Part shown: piece by piece, positions 40,751-51,295 of the stretch
How the letters are laid out: each line of letters opens with the position of its first letter
Numbering within the stretch: position 1 is the stretch's first letter
Source: Dactylonectria macrodidyma
Lineage: Eukaryota; Ascomycota; Sordariomycetes; Hypocreales; Nectriaceae
NCBI GenBank assembly: GCA_020744425.1
Contig: JAGMUV010000003.1
Span: 2,604,001-2,668,000 of the forward strand
DNA: 64,000 nucleotides
Direction: 5' to 3'
The notes under the pieces: generated by a model
Seen by the model: only the letters and a program-made list of their open reading frames with translations
The model's database searches: none
What the model was told of the DNA's origin: nothing
Position numbers and translations under genes: made by a program

Positions 40751-41587
40751 ATGTCCGAGGAGCTCCGCGACGAGGTGGAAGCCATCAACTCCATCTACGG
40801 CGACGGCAGCCTGGTGCCGGCCGATGACGACGCGGGGGAGGAAGTCTACGTCCTCAGGCTCCCCGGGGACGCCTCCTCTCTGCGCCTGAGCTTCGCCGCA
40901 GACTACCCAGCCAGTCCGCCGTCGGTGCTGGCCACGCACCACAGCTCCGGCGGCAAGAGGGGCGCCGGCGCGCGCGACCTGGCTCTGTTCCGCGCGGCAC
41001 TTGGCGAGGTCTTTGAGCCCGGCGCCGTATGCCTGTTCGACGCCGTCGAGGACTTTACCCGGCGGCGTGAGGAGGACGACGCCGACGCCCCGGAGCCCGC
41101 TCCGGAACCCGAGCCGGAGCACCGGGCGCCGTCGCCGGCCGAGGACCTCGAAGCTTTCCCGCCGGCGGACTGGACGGCGTCGGAGGTAGTCGTTGACAGC
41201 AAGTCGACCTTTGTAGCACACGTTGCGCGGGTGGCGTCGCCAGCCCAAGCGCGACACAATGTACGCTCGCTGCTGGCATCGGACCGGCGCTTCCGCTCGG
41301 CGACGCACAACATGACGGCGTGGCGGATCCGCGGGCCCGGCGGCGCCAGCTTCCAGGACTGCGACGATGACGGCGAGGCGGCGGCCGGCGGTCGGCTGCT
41401 CCACCTCATGCAGCTCATGGACGTGTGGGACGCCATGGTCGTCGTGTCGCGCTGGTACGGCGGCGTCAAGCTCGGCCCGAGGCGCTTCGCCGTCATAAAC
41501 GCCGCCGCGAGGGACGGGTTTGTGCGGGCCGGATTGGTTGAGGAGAAGGACAAGGACAAGGACAAGGACAAGAAAAAGGGCAAGTGA
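40751..41587 (+). CDS. yih1: IMPACT/Yih1 family regulator of Gcn2
   Basis: Homologue of yeast Yih1 and mammalian IMPACT, which bind Gcn1 through an RWD domain and so restrain Gcn2 eIF2-alpha kinase activation in amino-acid starvation; also linked to actin. Single exon, 278 residues. The RWD domain is at about 3-105 (LRDEVEAINSIYGDGSLV, LRLSFAADYPASPPSVLA). An acidic Pro/Glu linker follows (about 108-135), then the ancient IMPACT/UPF0029 domain at about 140-260 (DSKSTFVAHVARV, THNMTAWRI, the signature VVVSRWYGGVKLGPRRF). The C-terminus is a Lys/Asp tail from a GACAAG repeat (41548-41577). The gene is strikingly GC-rich compared with its neighbours. Start is the first ATG, giving the typical SEELRDEVEAI opening. 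Confidence 0.92.
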   Translation: MSEELRDEVEAINSIYGDGSLVPADDDAGEEVYVLRLPGDASSLRLSFAADYPASPPSVLATHHSSGGKRGAGARDLALFRAALGEVFEPGAVCLFDAVEDFTRRREEDDADAPEPAPEPEPEHRAPSPAEDLEAFPPADWTASEVVVDSKSTFVAHVARVASPAQARHNVRSLLASDRRFRSATHNMTAWRIRGPGGASFQDCDDDGEAAAGGRLLHLMQLMDVWDAMVVVSRWYGGVKLGPRRFAVINAAARDGFVRAGLVEEKDKDKDKDKKKGK

Positions 41588-41984
41588 AGCTAAGGGATCG
41601 GGTCACCAAGTCCACGTGGGATGCCGGGCGTGGATGAGGCGAGCGAAAAGAGAGTGACACACTAAAAACAGAGTACAAGCGGAAAAGTGCCGTGTTGGAA
41701 AAGGAACCAGTGCCGAGTTTGCTATACAATGATGGTATATCGTTACGGAACGCAGCAGCAACCTCCACATAACGCCAGCCAAACAAACAAGATACCGCTC
41801 ACCGCCGAGCTCTTCAGAGAGATCAAGGAAACCTAGTCGGCCGGAGAGTGCAGCTTCGAAACAACGTCGTCATGACACCAGCCCTACAATCCCCGCGGAC
41901 GTCCTTTTTGGTTTAATTGTACAAAAAAAATTCACGACGCATGCCACCCAGTTTTTTTTAACAGGAAAAAACCAAACTCCAAAA
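41588..41984. other. Convergent 3' region of YIH1 and the CASTOR-like gene
   Basis: 397 bases between two facing stop codons, with A/T runs near 41920-41970. No gene seen. Confidence 0.8.
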
Positions 41985-43368
41985 CTATGCATCCTTGGCG
42001 AGTAGTGGCTTGAGGATCCCCAACGCGCGGACGGCTTGTTCCTCTGAGAGAACGACGGCACCGGCGCGGGCTGTGGAGAGGTACGACAACTCAAAGCTCG
42101 CGGTCATCTGCATGTCCTGGACAAGACGGCCCGCCACACCACAGACGATACCTGTGGACTCGAACGGAAGGTTGTCGAGATCCAAGAAGATAGGGATTAA
42201 GGAGCTCTCAATGTCGCCAACCAAGGAGTCGCCGAAGACTTCCAGGAGAGTCTTGTCGAGGAGAAGCGAGGGCGGATCTTCCTGAGCAAGTGTGATGGAA
42301 ATGAACCGCGGTTGTGAGACAAGAGCAGAGATGATGCATGTGTAGAGCTTGGTGTCCACGTTGTCGGCCCAGCTCGGGCGACGACCGTTGTTGGCGGCGT
42401 GTCGGCTTGCCACGGGGCGATGGTTAAAGTGAGAGAGCTGCGACATCTCACGGCCAGAACAGTGAACCAGCTCTAGACCCTCCACGATATACGGCGCGAC
42501 GTCTCGCTTCTTTAGCAGGTTGAAGGTACGAGTCTGTAGCTCGGCGACGTTGGAGGGAGGAGGTGTGTTGGGCGGAGAAGAGCTGCTCCCTCTGCTGGGG
42601 CCGCGATTGTGGCCATAAGCACCGGGCGAGACAAAGTTGTTGTCGGACAGCTCGAATCCCTTGGCCAACAGCGACTGGGTGACATTGGCACGCTCCTTGG
42701 TAGGCACAAGGATGAAGTCCGAGTAGTACGTGGTGATGAAGAAGAGAGGAATGCCAGCCAGGGCGAGCGGCGACGTCAACTCCATTACACGGCCAGCCAC
42801 ATCGAGTCCAGCGCTGATTACGGAGAGAATCAAATAGGAGTCCTTGGAGATAGACACGGTTTTAGCGGCCTCGCGGGACAGCGTTTGCAATACGGGCTCA
42901 AAGACATTCTGGGCCCACGAGGAGTGGCAGACTAGCGAACACTCTATGGGAGTGACACTGATATTGAGGAAGCCATGTTGTCCGTCGGACGTGAGCCCTT
43001 GAAGCTCAAACTCGGGCGATTCGCGCGGACTAGAAACGCTCTGGGACTGGGGGAGGAGGACTCGGAGGATTGGCTGGAGGAGTGTCGAGTAGAGGTTAAG
43101 AGGGATGTGGATCAGCGTATAGGTGCCATTCTAGAAAAACAGAGTGTTAGGCTCGAGGAAGTAACCCAGCGCAACTTGATGGAGCCGATTCGAGGAAGCC
43201 ATGATGCAGTGCGAAACAGAGCTATGGGCAGTGTCGACCAGGGAGTCATGACGACAATGCCGATGACGGCCGAGAACTGGGTTAATTAGGGTCGCCGCCC
43301 GGCAGCGCAGGCTGTCATGGGCTTGCAGAAAGAAGTTAACTTACAAGAAAGGAAATTTGGGCGTTCAT
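41985..43368 (-). CDS. CASTOR-like ACT-domain protein
   Basis: Predicted amino-acid-binding ACT-domain protein related to metazoan CASTOR1/2, the arginine sensors that control GATOR2 and TORC1. Spliced as complement(41985..43130, 43345..43368), 389 residues. The 24-base first exon encodes MNAQISFL and joins NGTYTLIHIPLNLYSTLLQP across a 214-base intron, long for this genome. ACT-type segments: FLNISVTPIECSLVCHSSWA (about 80-100); SYLILSVISAGLDVAGRVME through GIPLFFITTYYSDFILVP (about 125-175), strongly resembling the CASTOR segment ending in TYQTDFILV; and a C-terminal ACT (GIVCGVAGRLVQDMQMTAS through YLSTARAGAVVL, about 335-375). A Ser/Pro-rich insert (GPSRGSSSSPPNTPPPS) lies between. Function in fungi is not established to my knowledge; a nutrient-sensing role is inferred from family and neighbours. 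Confidence 0.82.
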
Positions 43369-43703
43369 GATGAGCCTCGTAGGCAATAGTTCGCCAAAGT
43401 CTAGAAATATGTCCGTTGAGAGGGCGCGTGGGCGGTTATATAGGCTGGTGAAAGGGTGCGTGTGGTTCAGGACGCAAGCAGGCGATTGATGACTCGTTGC
43501 GAATTGAATCAGGCAGAGGGGCCGATCTGCTTTGGGTAGCTAGCTGTCAGCCAGCCTCGCACGTCGTGCAGAAAGTTCAACTAGAGTTTAGAGGAGAAGG
43601 ACAGCCGGCAACGCCAGACGGCTGAGGAGGATGGCAAAACTCTGTCTGCTCTGCTTCATCGACAGCTGTGCAGGAGGGGAAGAAGTAAGAGGGGCTGCGA
43701 TGG

Positions 43704-43730
43704 GCAGATGAGCGCAGATGAGCGCAGACG
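43704..43730 (+). repeat. Tandem GCAGATGAGC units
   Basis: Two perfect GCAGATGAGC units followed by a diverged third, upstream of the CASTOR-like gene. Confidence 0.8.
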
Positions 43731-44048
43731 ATGTATTAGAGCGTAGTGGGAGAAGGAAGGGTGCGGGCTGGCTGCGCGTTGGACGATAAGAGTAACCCAC
43801 GTTATTAACTAGACTCTTTGAGCAACTGGCATACGATGGACTCCGCAGCAGCGGGAAGCGCACACGCACCCACAGACTACAGCAGCAAGCCCACTCCAAG
43901 CCAAGCAAAGCAGCGCCACGGACTGCAGCGTCATGGACTACAGAGTCACGGACTCGCTGACCAGCGTCACAGACCAGTCCGACTAGTCCTGGCGGGAGGA
44001 ACAACAAGTAGGCCGAACCAGGGTTGTGAAGGCGGCAGCAAGCAGCAG

Positions 44049-44084
44049 TTGCAGCTTCTTGCAGGCTCTTGCAGGCTCTTGCAG
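44049..44084 (+). repeat. 10-base tandem repeat TTGCAGGCTC
   Basis: TTGCAGCTTC, TTGCAGGCTC, TTGCAGGCTC, TTGCAG: three and a half units, non-coding. Confidence 0.88.
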
Positions 44085-47000
44085 CCGCGGGCATGGGCTA
44101 TTGCGGGGCACCATCGAGGGGGGGGCACTAATAAGACGACCGAATTGCCCAGATGCAGCTGGCGTCTGCGGCTCCCAAAGCCCCCAAGGCCCCTGTCGGC
44201 AGGTCGGGGCCTTACAATGGTATCCCGGACGGCAAGCAGTCGAGGGGCGCAATGCAGAGTGCAGACGAGTATTCAAACGGCATGCTGCAATGTGCTGTCG
44301 GGGCGTGGCATGGGGGGTCGCCATGGGTTGAGATGGAGGGCACCCACCCACCAGAGCTGGAGGGGACGAGAAAACCTGCGATTCGCTCGAGAAATTGTTG
44401 CCCAAGGCACCGAGAGAGTGTAGGGGGAGCTGGACGATGCAGTGGCTGCCATCGTGACGAAGCACGACGTTGACGGACTAGAAACCCCATCTTGCCCGTC
44501 TTGGTGAGCTTGTCTTGAAATTGGGCAGACCCCCGGCTTGCTTGTCTTGGGCTGGACCCCTCACTCGTCCAATTCCTCCGTGTCAACTTGGAAGCTCCTC
44601 CGATGGACGAGAGGTCGAACGGCTTGAGTTACCTCGGATATTGAATCCATCAGATCCTTGCTGGTCGCCCATTGCCAAATCCAACGCGGCGTCGCCAAGT
44701 CCAGGAACACCCTCCCAAGCGTCTCCATTCCCCGTCCGGGGGAAAGCTGCTGCACCTGCGTGACAACATGCGCAGCGCGGCTTCTAAGAAAGATCGACTT
44801 CCCTAGTGGCGGGTGGGTGGTTGTTCCATCCATTGAGACCCATTACTCAATAGCCAGCGTATGAGGCGGGTGGGGCGTTGCGATAGGGACAAGACAGAAA
44901 TTCACCGCATCCGTCTTTTGTCCAGACACTCGGGAACTTGGAAGACACTAACACGACGATATGGAAAGACACGGCGTGAAGTTAAGCGGCCGCGTGGGGG
45001 GTTGGCTAATGCCCGTGGGCTCGGCCAAGAGGATGGGATGCGGGACTCTCGGTGACATCCTTGTTCCCAGAGCGGTTCCGATGACTACCATGCCATGTCG
45101 AGTAGCCCCGAATATCGAGGGTTTTGCACTTGAAGCCTCGGAGTGGTGGTATTGTAGTTGGTGCTGAATGTGATGGCGGGGAGGAAAAGGAGGGAGGGAT
45201 CGATCATCCATGAACACGAGCGTCCAGGCGCAAGTCAATTTTGCAAGCTGCATAATGTATTGCATGGCTTCAGTTGCTGCCTCTTTCCTAACAACGGGAA
45301 GGGAGCAAGCAACCTGGAACTGTAAGGGAGGTACTTCCATCCAGGCCTTCAGGTTTCCGTCACTTTCGCACCTGCTTCAGATGTCTACCTTTACCTACCT
45401 ATCCACAGTACATTCCATCGCACCTATTGAGCTAAATTCCTACTAGGCATCAACCTTCGTCTAGCAACCTCTACCTAGCAACCGCTTGCCACGCAATCAC
45501 AAATCATACAGTCATCAATCCAACCATTCATCCATTCCGTCAGTTTTTAGACTCATCACTTTCACAATTCTCTGGTGGTTGCGCCAAATCATCAAGAACA
45601 ACGCAAAGGGGAACAATCATCGCCCAATCCCCCCCCCTGTTATACCTCTTAGCTGCATGGTTGGCTCACATCACGGTCAATTCTTGGACAGTGACGGTGG
45701 GATTCTGATCACAGTCTGATCACAGTCATGGACGGACACGCGATGAGACTCGGCCAGCTTCCATGGTCTCTGAGACATGCTCGGTCAGCCCAGACGCCAC
45801 CTCAGTTGCTCACCTCCTCGTGCAGACCTCTCCACGCTTTCGACTGGTTGTTGGCTCAACTGTTCCACGATGCCCACGCCTTCAACCCCCTGGATGATGT
45901 CAGCTGTTGCCTCTTCAGGCCAGGCGCGCCGGACTGTCACCCTCTTGCAAACGACATCAAGCATCGCATAACATACACGGCATTGCACCCGTGACCCTCA
46001 ACACCCACCCCGGATCTATCGCATCGCCCGTCCAGCCTTCCGGGAGATCCATGGACCAGCGCCAAGTCAAGGCAGCTTCGACACCGTCGCATCGCTACTG
46101 TCGCATCGCATATGCCTTGGGCCAGTCCACCTGCCGCCCCTCCCGAAAACGATCAGTTTGCCGACCAGAAGGGAGTCAGGTCACTGGAGATATCCGAGAT
46201 TCTGTTCTACTTTCGGACGTGACCCCACGACATCTACCGCTGCAACGGGCGCAATGCACAACCGTCTCGCCCACCCGGGGCCTTGATCGTGCTCTGGCTC
46301 TTGCATGTCTTAGCCCTCTCCCCCCATCCCTTGTTCGGACACTTGTCATATGATTTGCCAATGGCACCACTTCCTCGCAGGCTCTTCTTGTAGCCAACTG
46401 CAAAGAGCCTTCAGTATTGCATTTCCTTTGCATACCCGGGCTGCAACTCGTAACCATGCTGTTAGTGACGTATCACTACCCGCTACCCCCCATTTCTATT
46501 ACCTACCCCAGACACCTCGTGCTCAAATCAGTGAATCTCTGAGGTGTCCTGGCCCAATCGATGGCCACACGGACCGTCAAGCACGGCTCGAAAACTCTGC
46601 AATCTATCTCATCGCCGTCTTCTCAGCAAGATCGCTCGCCAGCCACCATGGCAACATTGCGCACCCGGCAAATATCGGCTGAGTGCAATATCAAGCATCT
46701 TTAAGAATACCTATCTATACAGAGTGGCTCCGCGTCCCGCTAGAAGTGGAACACAAGCTAGGCGTGATGGGGCAACAACTGATAAAGACTCGGCAAGCTT
46801 ACCTCTCATGATGGCGTAATCCCGCCGCCAAACGGGCGACGACAATTGCAAATGACCGTCTTTCCCAATTCACGTGTCCTCAAAGGAACTTGTCAGGGTT
46901 CCAAACTTTGCTAGCCTCTATCAAGGACTCAGGGGCCGGTGATCGTCTCTCCTCTGTCTGTTATGGCGTTACCCCACGGTCAACCTACCAAACAGAGAGA

Positions 47001-47568
47001 AGAAGAGGGGAGTTCATGCATGACATCGCTGTCCGCGCGCTCAAATACCGCCGTGGCGTGTCCAATAGCCGCCCCAGCCGACCAGCTCTGGTGCTTGCGT
47101 ACATCCACCTGTCCGGTGCCAAGACGAATAGGGCTTGTTTCACTGCAGCGTCTTGGTTGGTCGCTGCGTCACAGCTAGGCCTTGTGGCGTCGTCAAGGAC
47201 AGCGCACTTTGCATGCTATTCCAAGCAGTGTCGATCAAGCACCAGGATGTTTTGCTACAGGTCACAATAATCGAATATGTGCGTTCTGACCTCCACTAAC
47301 TTAGGTAGCATACGTAGCTAGCCATCTCTCCTGCCACTACCTTCCCTTTTCGCGAGTCAGTGGGTTTTTTCCCCTTGCACATTTTCTTGGGCACAATTGG
47401 AATATTACTTGAACAAACTAATGCACCATCAGGACCTCATGACCTTGTTTCGTCATGTATTCCAACAGTACTTCATCCAAGATACGGATACTCGGGCTTC
47501 AGTCGCCAATTGACGAATCACGTATTTAATCCATGTACTGGTTGGATCCAGTCTTTCTTTGCCAACAC

Positions 47569-49365
47569 CTATTTCTTGATGCCCACAACAACAAGGTTTC
47601 GCGGACTCTGCGCATAGTCAAACACGGTTTCGACCCACGCGTGACGGACGATTTCGCTGTGCTCTTGCAGATACGTCCACCGGTCTGCGACAATCAATGA
47701 CTCAATTGCCATGGCGCTGAACGCCATCAGACTCCAGATGGCGCAGAGCTCTTTCCTCCGCGGCAGATACATGGCCTCATACCGCTCAATCTCCTCGTCA
47801 GTTATATCCGCCATTTTCTCCCGTATGACGTCTGCGTACTGCTTGTAATCGGTGTTGCTCGTGAGCTTCTGCACAGCTCCACGCACATAGGCCTTGAGAG
47901 ACCCGTAGCAGCTCTTACGAAGCGACCCAATGATGACTGGGTTCGTGCTGATGTCGAACGGGCTTTCGCTGTCCCTGCGGTTAGCTGCGGCCGCATCATC
48001 TTTCGTCCCAGCTTCAGACTCATAGTGCCGGACCTTGTTCACAACGCCCCGATCGAGGAACATCTTCTGAAGGACGGCTCGGTAAAAGTGCCGAGAGAAG
48101 AACCCTTCGCTTTCCTTCTCGGACCAGTTCTGCGGCGCCTGGCAGGCCATCATGCGCGCAGTGATGTTGAGACGGATGCCGTCTCCTTGGTATTCTGAAA
48201 ACCGCTGGCTCATGGGGAAACCCTGCGGGTCGTGCTTGGCAGACTCTTGCCAAAGACGCCCGTTGACGGCTTCGAGAGTTGGTCGCAAGTATGCGTGCTT
48301 ATACGTCGGGGGACCGAGCTTCTCGGTCATGAGGTTGTAGCAGCATCCCACGATCGCAACAGCTCGAATATTAGGGTTGAGCACCATCGAACGGATTCCA
48401 AAGTGTGAGAGGTTTCCACAGGAGTGGATCGAGACGGCCATCAGTTTCAGTTCCGTTTTCTCTCCTTCAGATGCATCACCGGTTTCGATCTGCGCAATTA
48501 CGTCGGCAAGGTCGCCGCTGTCCAGCCTACCCGAGATGTATTGCACGAATCCCTTTCCTTGCTCTGCCGTATACTCCGCTTCGAGTTCCTTCACGGGTCT
48601 AAAGTCGAAGGCGTCATCTCCTGCTACCTCGCGAATAGCCTTGGCCAAGGCCTCCGGGTCGCCCTGTGCATCGGGGCCACGGGTCTCGCGTATCTTGCTC
48701 CACAACTTCTTATTCCTCATAACTTTCGGTTTAATGGCCAACCCGGACGACATGTCGAGGCCTCTGGCCGCAGTGACGTTAATTTCTCGCCCCTCGACCG
48801 CCACAACGTGCCGGTTGTAAGGCTCGCTGGCGAGTGCTCTGCCAAGATAATTTTGACCGCTTCCGAAATCAACAAAGTGAGAAATATCATCGCCGGATTC
48901 TTCAGCGATGTCTCCAGAGAGGCGATCAACGTAGTCGGCAAAGTTTGTGACCTCATGGATTTTCTTTAGGTTCATACCCACGGCCACTGAGCGTGGAAGA
49001 ACCGGGAGTTTCTGCTGCCGGGGGATGAAGGATCGGCCAAGAGAGAGGTTTCGAATAGTTCGTATGTACTCGATAAAACTCGCTGGAGGCTGTTGATCAC
49101 CCGAGAGCGTGAGATTGTCCAAATCATCCCTCATGAGAAGGTCAAGGAACTGCATGATGTCGCATGACAGAATGAAGGCATGCCACTCCTCTGGCAACGC
49201 GTAGTGGAACAGCCCAGGCTCAATAGTAAAGAAGTCGAGAATATGAACACCACCGCAAAGAATCTGCAATGTGTCCGAGGTCCACGCAAAATTGAGGAGC
49301 TTCTCGACATACTCCTCGGGAGATGCATAGTCGCCATTGTGTGGCAATGGCTTGTCGGGTATCAT
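47569..49365 (-). CDS. METTL25-like methyltransferase-domain protein
   Basis: S-adenosylmethionine-dependent methyltransferase-fold protein of the METTL25/RRNAD1 group. Single exon, 598 residues. A helical N-terminal domain (about 1-140) precedes the Rossmann-fold motif I ISHFVDFGSGQNYLGRAL (about 160-177) and the acidic motif II HVVAVEGREINV (about 187-198). A later conserved block, MAVSIHSCGNLSHFGIRSMV then AVAIVGCCYNLMTEK (about 305-345), is characteristic of this group. The C-terminal part (about 440-598) is helical with conserved LPRRKELCAIWSLMAFSAMA. Start is the first ATG in frame (MIPDKPLP). Substrate is unproven; relatives have been proposed to act on RNA or protein. It is divergent from TLG1 across 704 bases. 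Confidence 0.85.
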   Translation of the reverse strand: MIPDKPLPHNGDYASPEEYVEKLLNFAWTSDTLQILCGGVHILDFFTIEPGLFHYALPEEWHAFILSCDIMQFLDLLMRDDLDNLTLSGDQQPPASFIEYIRTIRNLSLGRSFIPRQQKLPVLPRSVAVGMNLKKIHEVTNFADYVDRLSGDIAEESGDDISHFVDFGSGQNYLGRALASEPYNRHVVAVEGREINVTAARGLDMSSGLAIKPKVMRNKKLWSKIRETRGPDAQGDPEALAKAIREVAGDDAFDFRPVKELEAEYTAEQGKGFVQYISGRLDSGDLADVIAQIETGDASEGEKTELKLMAVSIHSCGNLSHFGIRSMVLNPNIRAVAIVGCCYNLMTEKLGPPTYKHAYLRPTLEAVNGRLWQESAKHDPQGFPMSQRFSEYQGDGIRLNITARMMACQAPQNWSEKESEGFFSRHFYRAVLQKMFLDRGVVNKVRHYESEAGTKDDAAAANRRDSESPFDISTNPVIIGSLRKSCYGSLKAYVRGAVQKLTSNTDYKQYADVIREKMADITDEEIERYEAMYLPRRKELCAIWSLMAFSAMAIESLIVADRWTYLQEHSEIVRHAWVETVFDYAQSPRNLVVVGIKK

Positions 49366-50069
49366 TTTGAGAATGCTTCAGAGTATGCTCGGGTCGAAGA
49401 GCTACCCTAGATGGGGATCGATTTCTTTTCTTGCAGAGAAATCACCACAGCGATGGACAGTGCGCGGATATGAGTAGACGATGCCACAACTTCAGGTCTG
49501 AAACCGTGGGGGTTTGCGTCTCAGTGAAGGCTCCTCGGAGGAAGACTAGGGCTCTTTCAGGGCAAAATTCCTAAACCTTACTTCAAGCGTAGGAAGTAGG
49601 AGGAAGTAGGGTTTGATGTGACCTTGTCGCAAGTTGTAATTTGTTACCTTGATAATAGATAGGAAGCTTGGAAGGGCCAGAAGGGTGCGGTAGCCGCCAG
49701 CCTGGTATAAGGTGCTCAAGAAATGCCAGTAACTTTTTGTATCCGTTTCAAGCACAGAACTGAAGTCCCCCATTTTAGTGGGCGGGTGGATTTTGCAGGT
49801 GAGGGTCTCGGTATGAGTTCTATGGCTCGGTGGTGGGAGACCCACTGATTTGACGCTGACCGGTTCCCTCCACTCTTCGTATAGGGTAAGCCGACTGGCT
49901 GGCTTGTGATGCAACGTCATCCCCTCCAACCTCCATCGTCGCAACCTAGAACCGGACAGACAGGAAGTACCAAGGCTTCAACAAAACCCACCTGTTCCTC
50001 CGGCCCCCGAGTCTTCTACGCACCCATCCCGTCGAGGCTGATGCGCCTTCACGCATCCTCAATCGCTGG
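49366..50069. other. Divergent METTL25-like/TLG1 intergenic region
   Basis: 704 bases. A 132-codon frame on the minus strand (49546-49944) has no recognisable homology or upstream elements and is treated as chance. A short GGAAGTAGGA repeat lies near 49590-49610. Confidence 0.65.
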
Positions 50070-50894
50070 ATGATGTCCTCTGCAAACGACCAGGACCCGT
50101 TCCTCCAGGTCCAACAGTACGTCTTGGCAGTCTGCAGTCGGCCTCGCTCGGCTTCCGTCTTGCAGCTCTCGCCAAACATTACCCAGGTTTCGACGCCAGG
50201 CTAACACCGCTGACTATTGTTTTGTAGAGATGTTCTAACCCAGATGGCCTCGACGCGGCCGCTCTTCGCCTCGTACTTGCGCATCCGCTCCCTCTCCACC
50301 GCAGCCTCCTCTCCCGAGCTTGCCTCCGCCCGCGCCGACCTCGAATCAGCCCTCTCGGCGCTGGCCGATGACCTGGCCGACCTCGTAGCGTCCGTACAGG
50401 CCGTCGAGTCCAACCCGGCCCAGTTCGGCCTCTCCGCGCACGAGGTAACCCGCCGCAAGCGCCTAGTGCAGGAAGTCGGCGGCGAGGTCGACGACATGCG
50501 AGAGGAGCTGGACAAGAAGATAACCGGCAGCGGCGCGAGCGACCTGCCCGACCCCAACGCCTTCACCATCGACGGCGACGACAGTTACGCCGAGTTCGAG
50601 CAGCAGCAGCAGGTCGAGATGATGCGCGAGCAGGACACGCACCTCGACGGCGTCTTCCAAACGGTCGGCAATCTGCGCCGCCAGGCCGACGACATGGGCC
50701 GCGAGCTGGAGGAGCAGCGCGAGATGCTCGAAGTCGTCGACAACGTCGCTGACCGCGTCGGCGGCCGCCTGCAGACGGGCGTCCAGAAGCTGCAGCAGGT
50801 CGTGCGCCAAAACGAGGACCGCTGGAGCAGCTGCTGCATCGCTGTCCTCATCTTCGTCCTCATCCTGCTGCTGGTGCTGCTATTGATCCTGTGA
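50070..50894 (+). CDS. tlg1: Qc-SNARE of the syntaxin-6/Tlg1 family
   Basis: Tail-anchored t-SNARE of the trans-Golgi network and endosomes, acting in endosome-to-Golgi fusion. Exons 50070..50116 and 50228..50894; 237 residues, or 236 if the second of two adjacent ATGs is used. The intron has a GTACGT donor and TTTGTAG acceptor, splitting Gln before DVLTQMASTRPLF. The syntaxin-6 N-terminal domain spans about 8-115 (DQDPFLQVQQ, LSALADDLADLVASVQAVES, LVQEVGGEVDDMREEL). The SNARE motif is at about 150-210, with the zero-layer glutamine in LEEQREML. The C-terminal anchor CCIAVLIFVLILLLVLLLIL ends the protein with no luminal tail, as expected. Gene is GC-rich. Confidence 0.92.
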
Positions 50895-51295
50895 ATGGGG
50901 AGAGGACGCAAAAAAAGACTTGACATGTCGTGCAAATGATCTGATTGAAACACGGGGTTTGTTCTGGGATATTTGTCTTTTCGGAGTTTGGCAAGGGATG
51001 ACTGTTTGCGCTATTGTCGACCAAAAACTGGTCTTTCTACAATTGTATAACTAGAGAATAGATAAAGAGCCGCAGACACGGCCTCTGCCGCCCTAACGGC
51101 GTCACGTAATCCAACAAGTCCAACAAACACCTATGATGCAGCCAAATCCTGATAACGACGGGCCCTCTTCATGCGAGAATGGCCCTTCTCCCTGAACGCC
51201 TCGTCCATATTCTTATACATGGGTAGATAAAATTCTCTGTGGTTGCTTCCTCTCGGTTTTTTTTTTGAGCAATAGCAAGTTCCCATGCCCTGCCC
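50895..51295. other. Convergent TLG1/GLE1 3' region
   Basis: 401 bases between facing stop codons, with a T run at about 51257. No gene recognised. Confidence 0.8.

Larger units (their letters stand above)
43369..47568. other. 4.2 kb gene-poor stretch
   Basis: Between the CASTOR-like start (leftward) and the METTL25-like stop. It contains short tandem repeats (43704-43730, 44049-44084) and TACCTACC motifs near 45390. Chance frames up to about 200 codons occur but show no domain, no coherent splicing and no conserved-looking start. Could harbour a long leader of the CASTOR-like gene, a non-coding RNA or an unrecognised lineage-specific gene. Confidence 0.6.

Noticed and set aside
43818..44423. 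201-codon plus-strand frame in the 4.2 kb gap
   Set aside because: Made partly of tandem repeats (HGLQRHGLQSHGL, LLAGSCRLLQ), opens without an ATG, and equally long overlapping frames exist in other phases.
49546..49944. 132-codon minus-strand frame in the METTL25-like/TLG1 promoter
   Set aside because: Some hydrophobic stretches but no homology I recognise; sits in a short divergent promoter. Kept only as a remote possibility.
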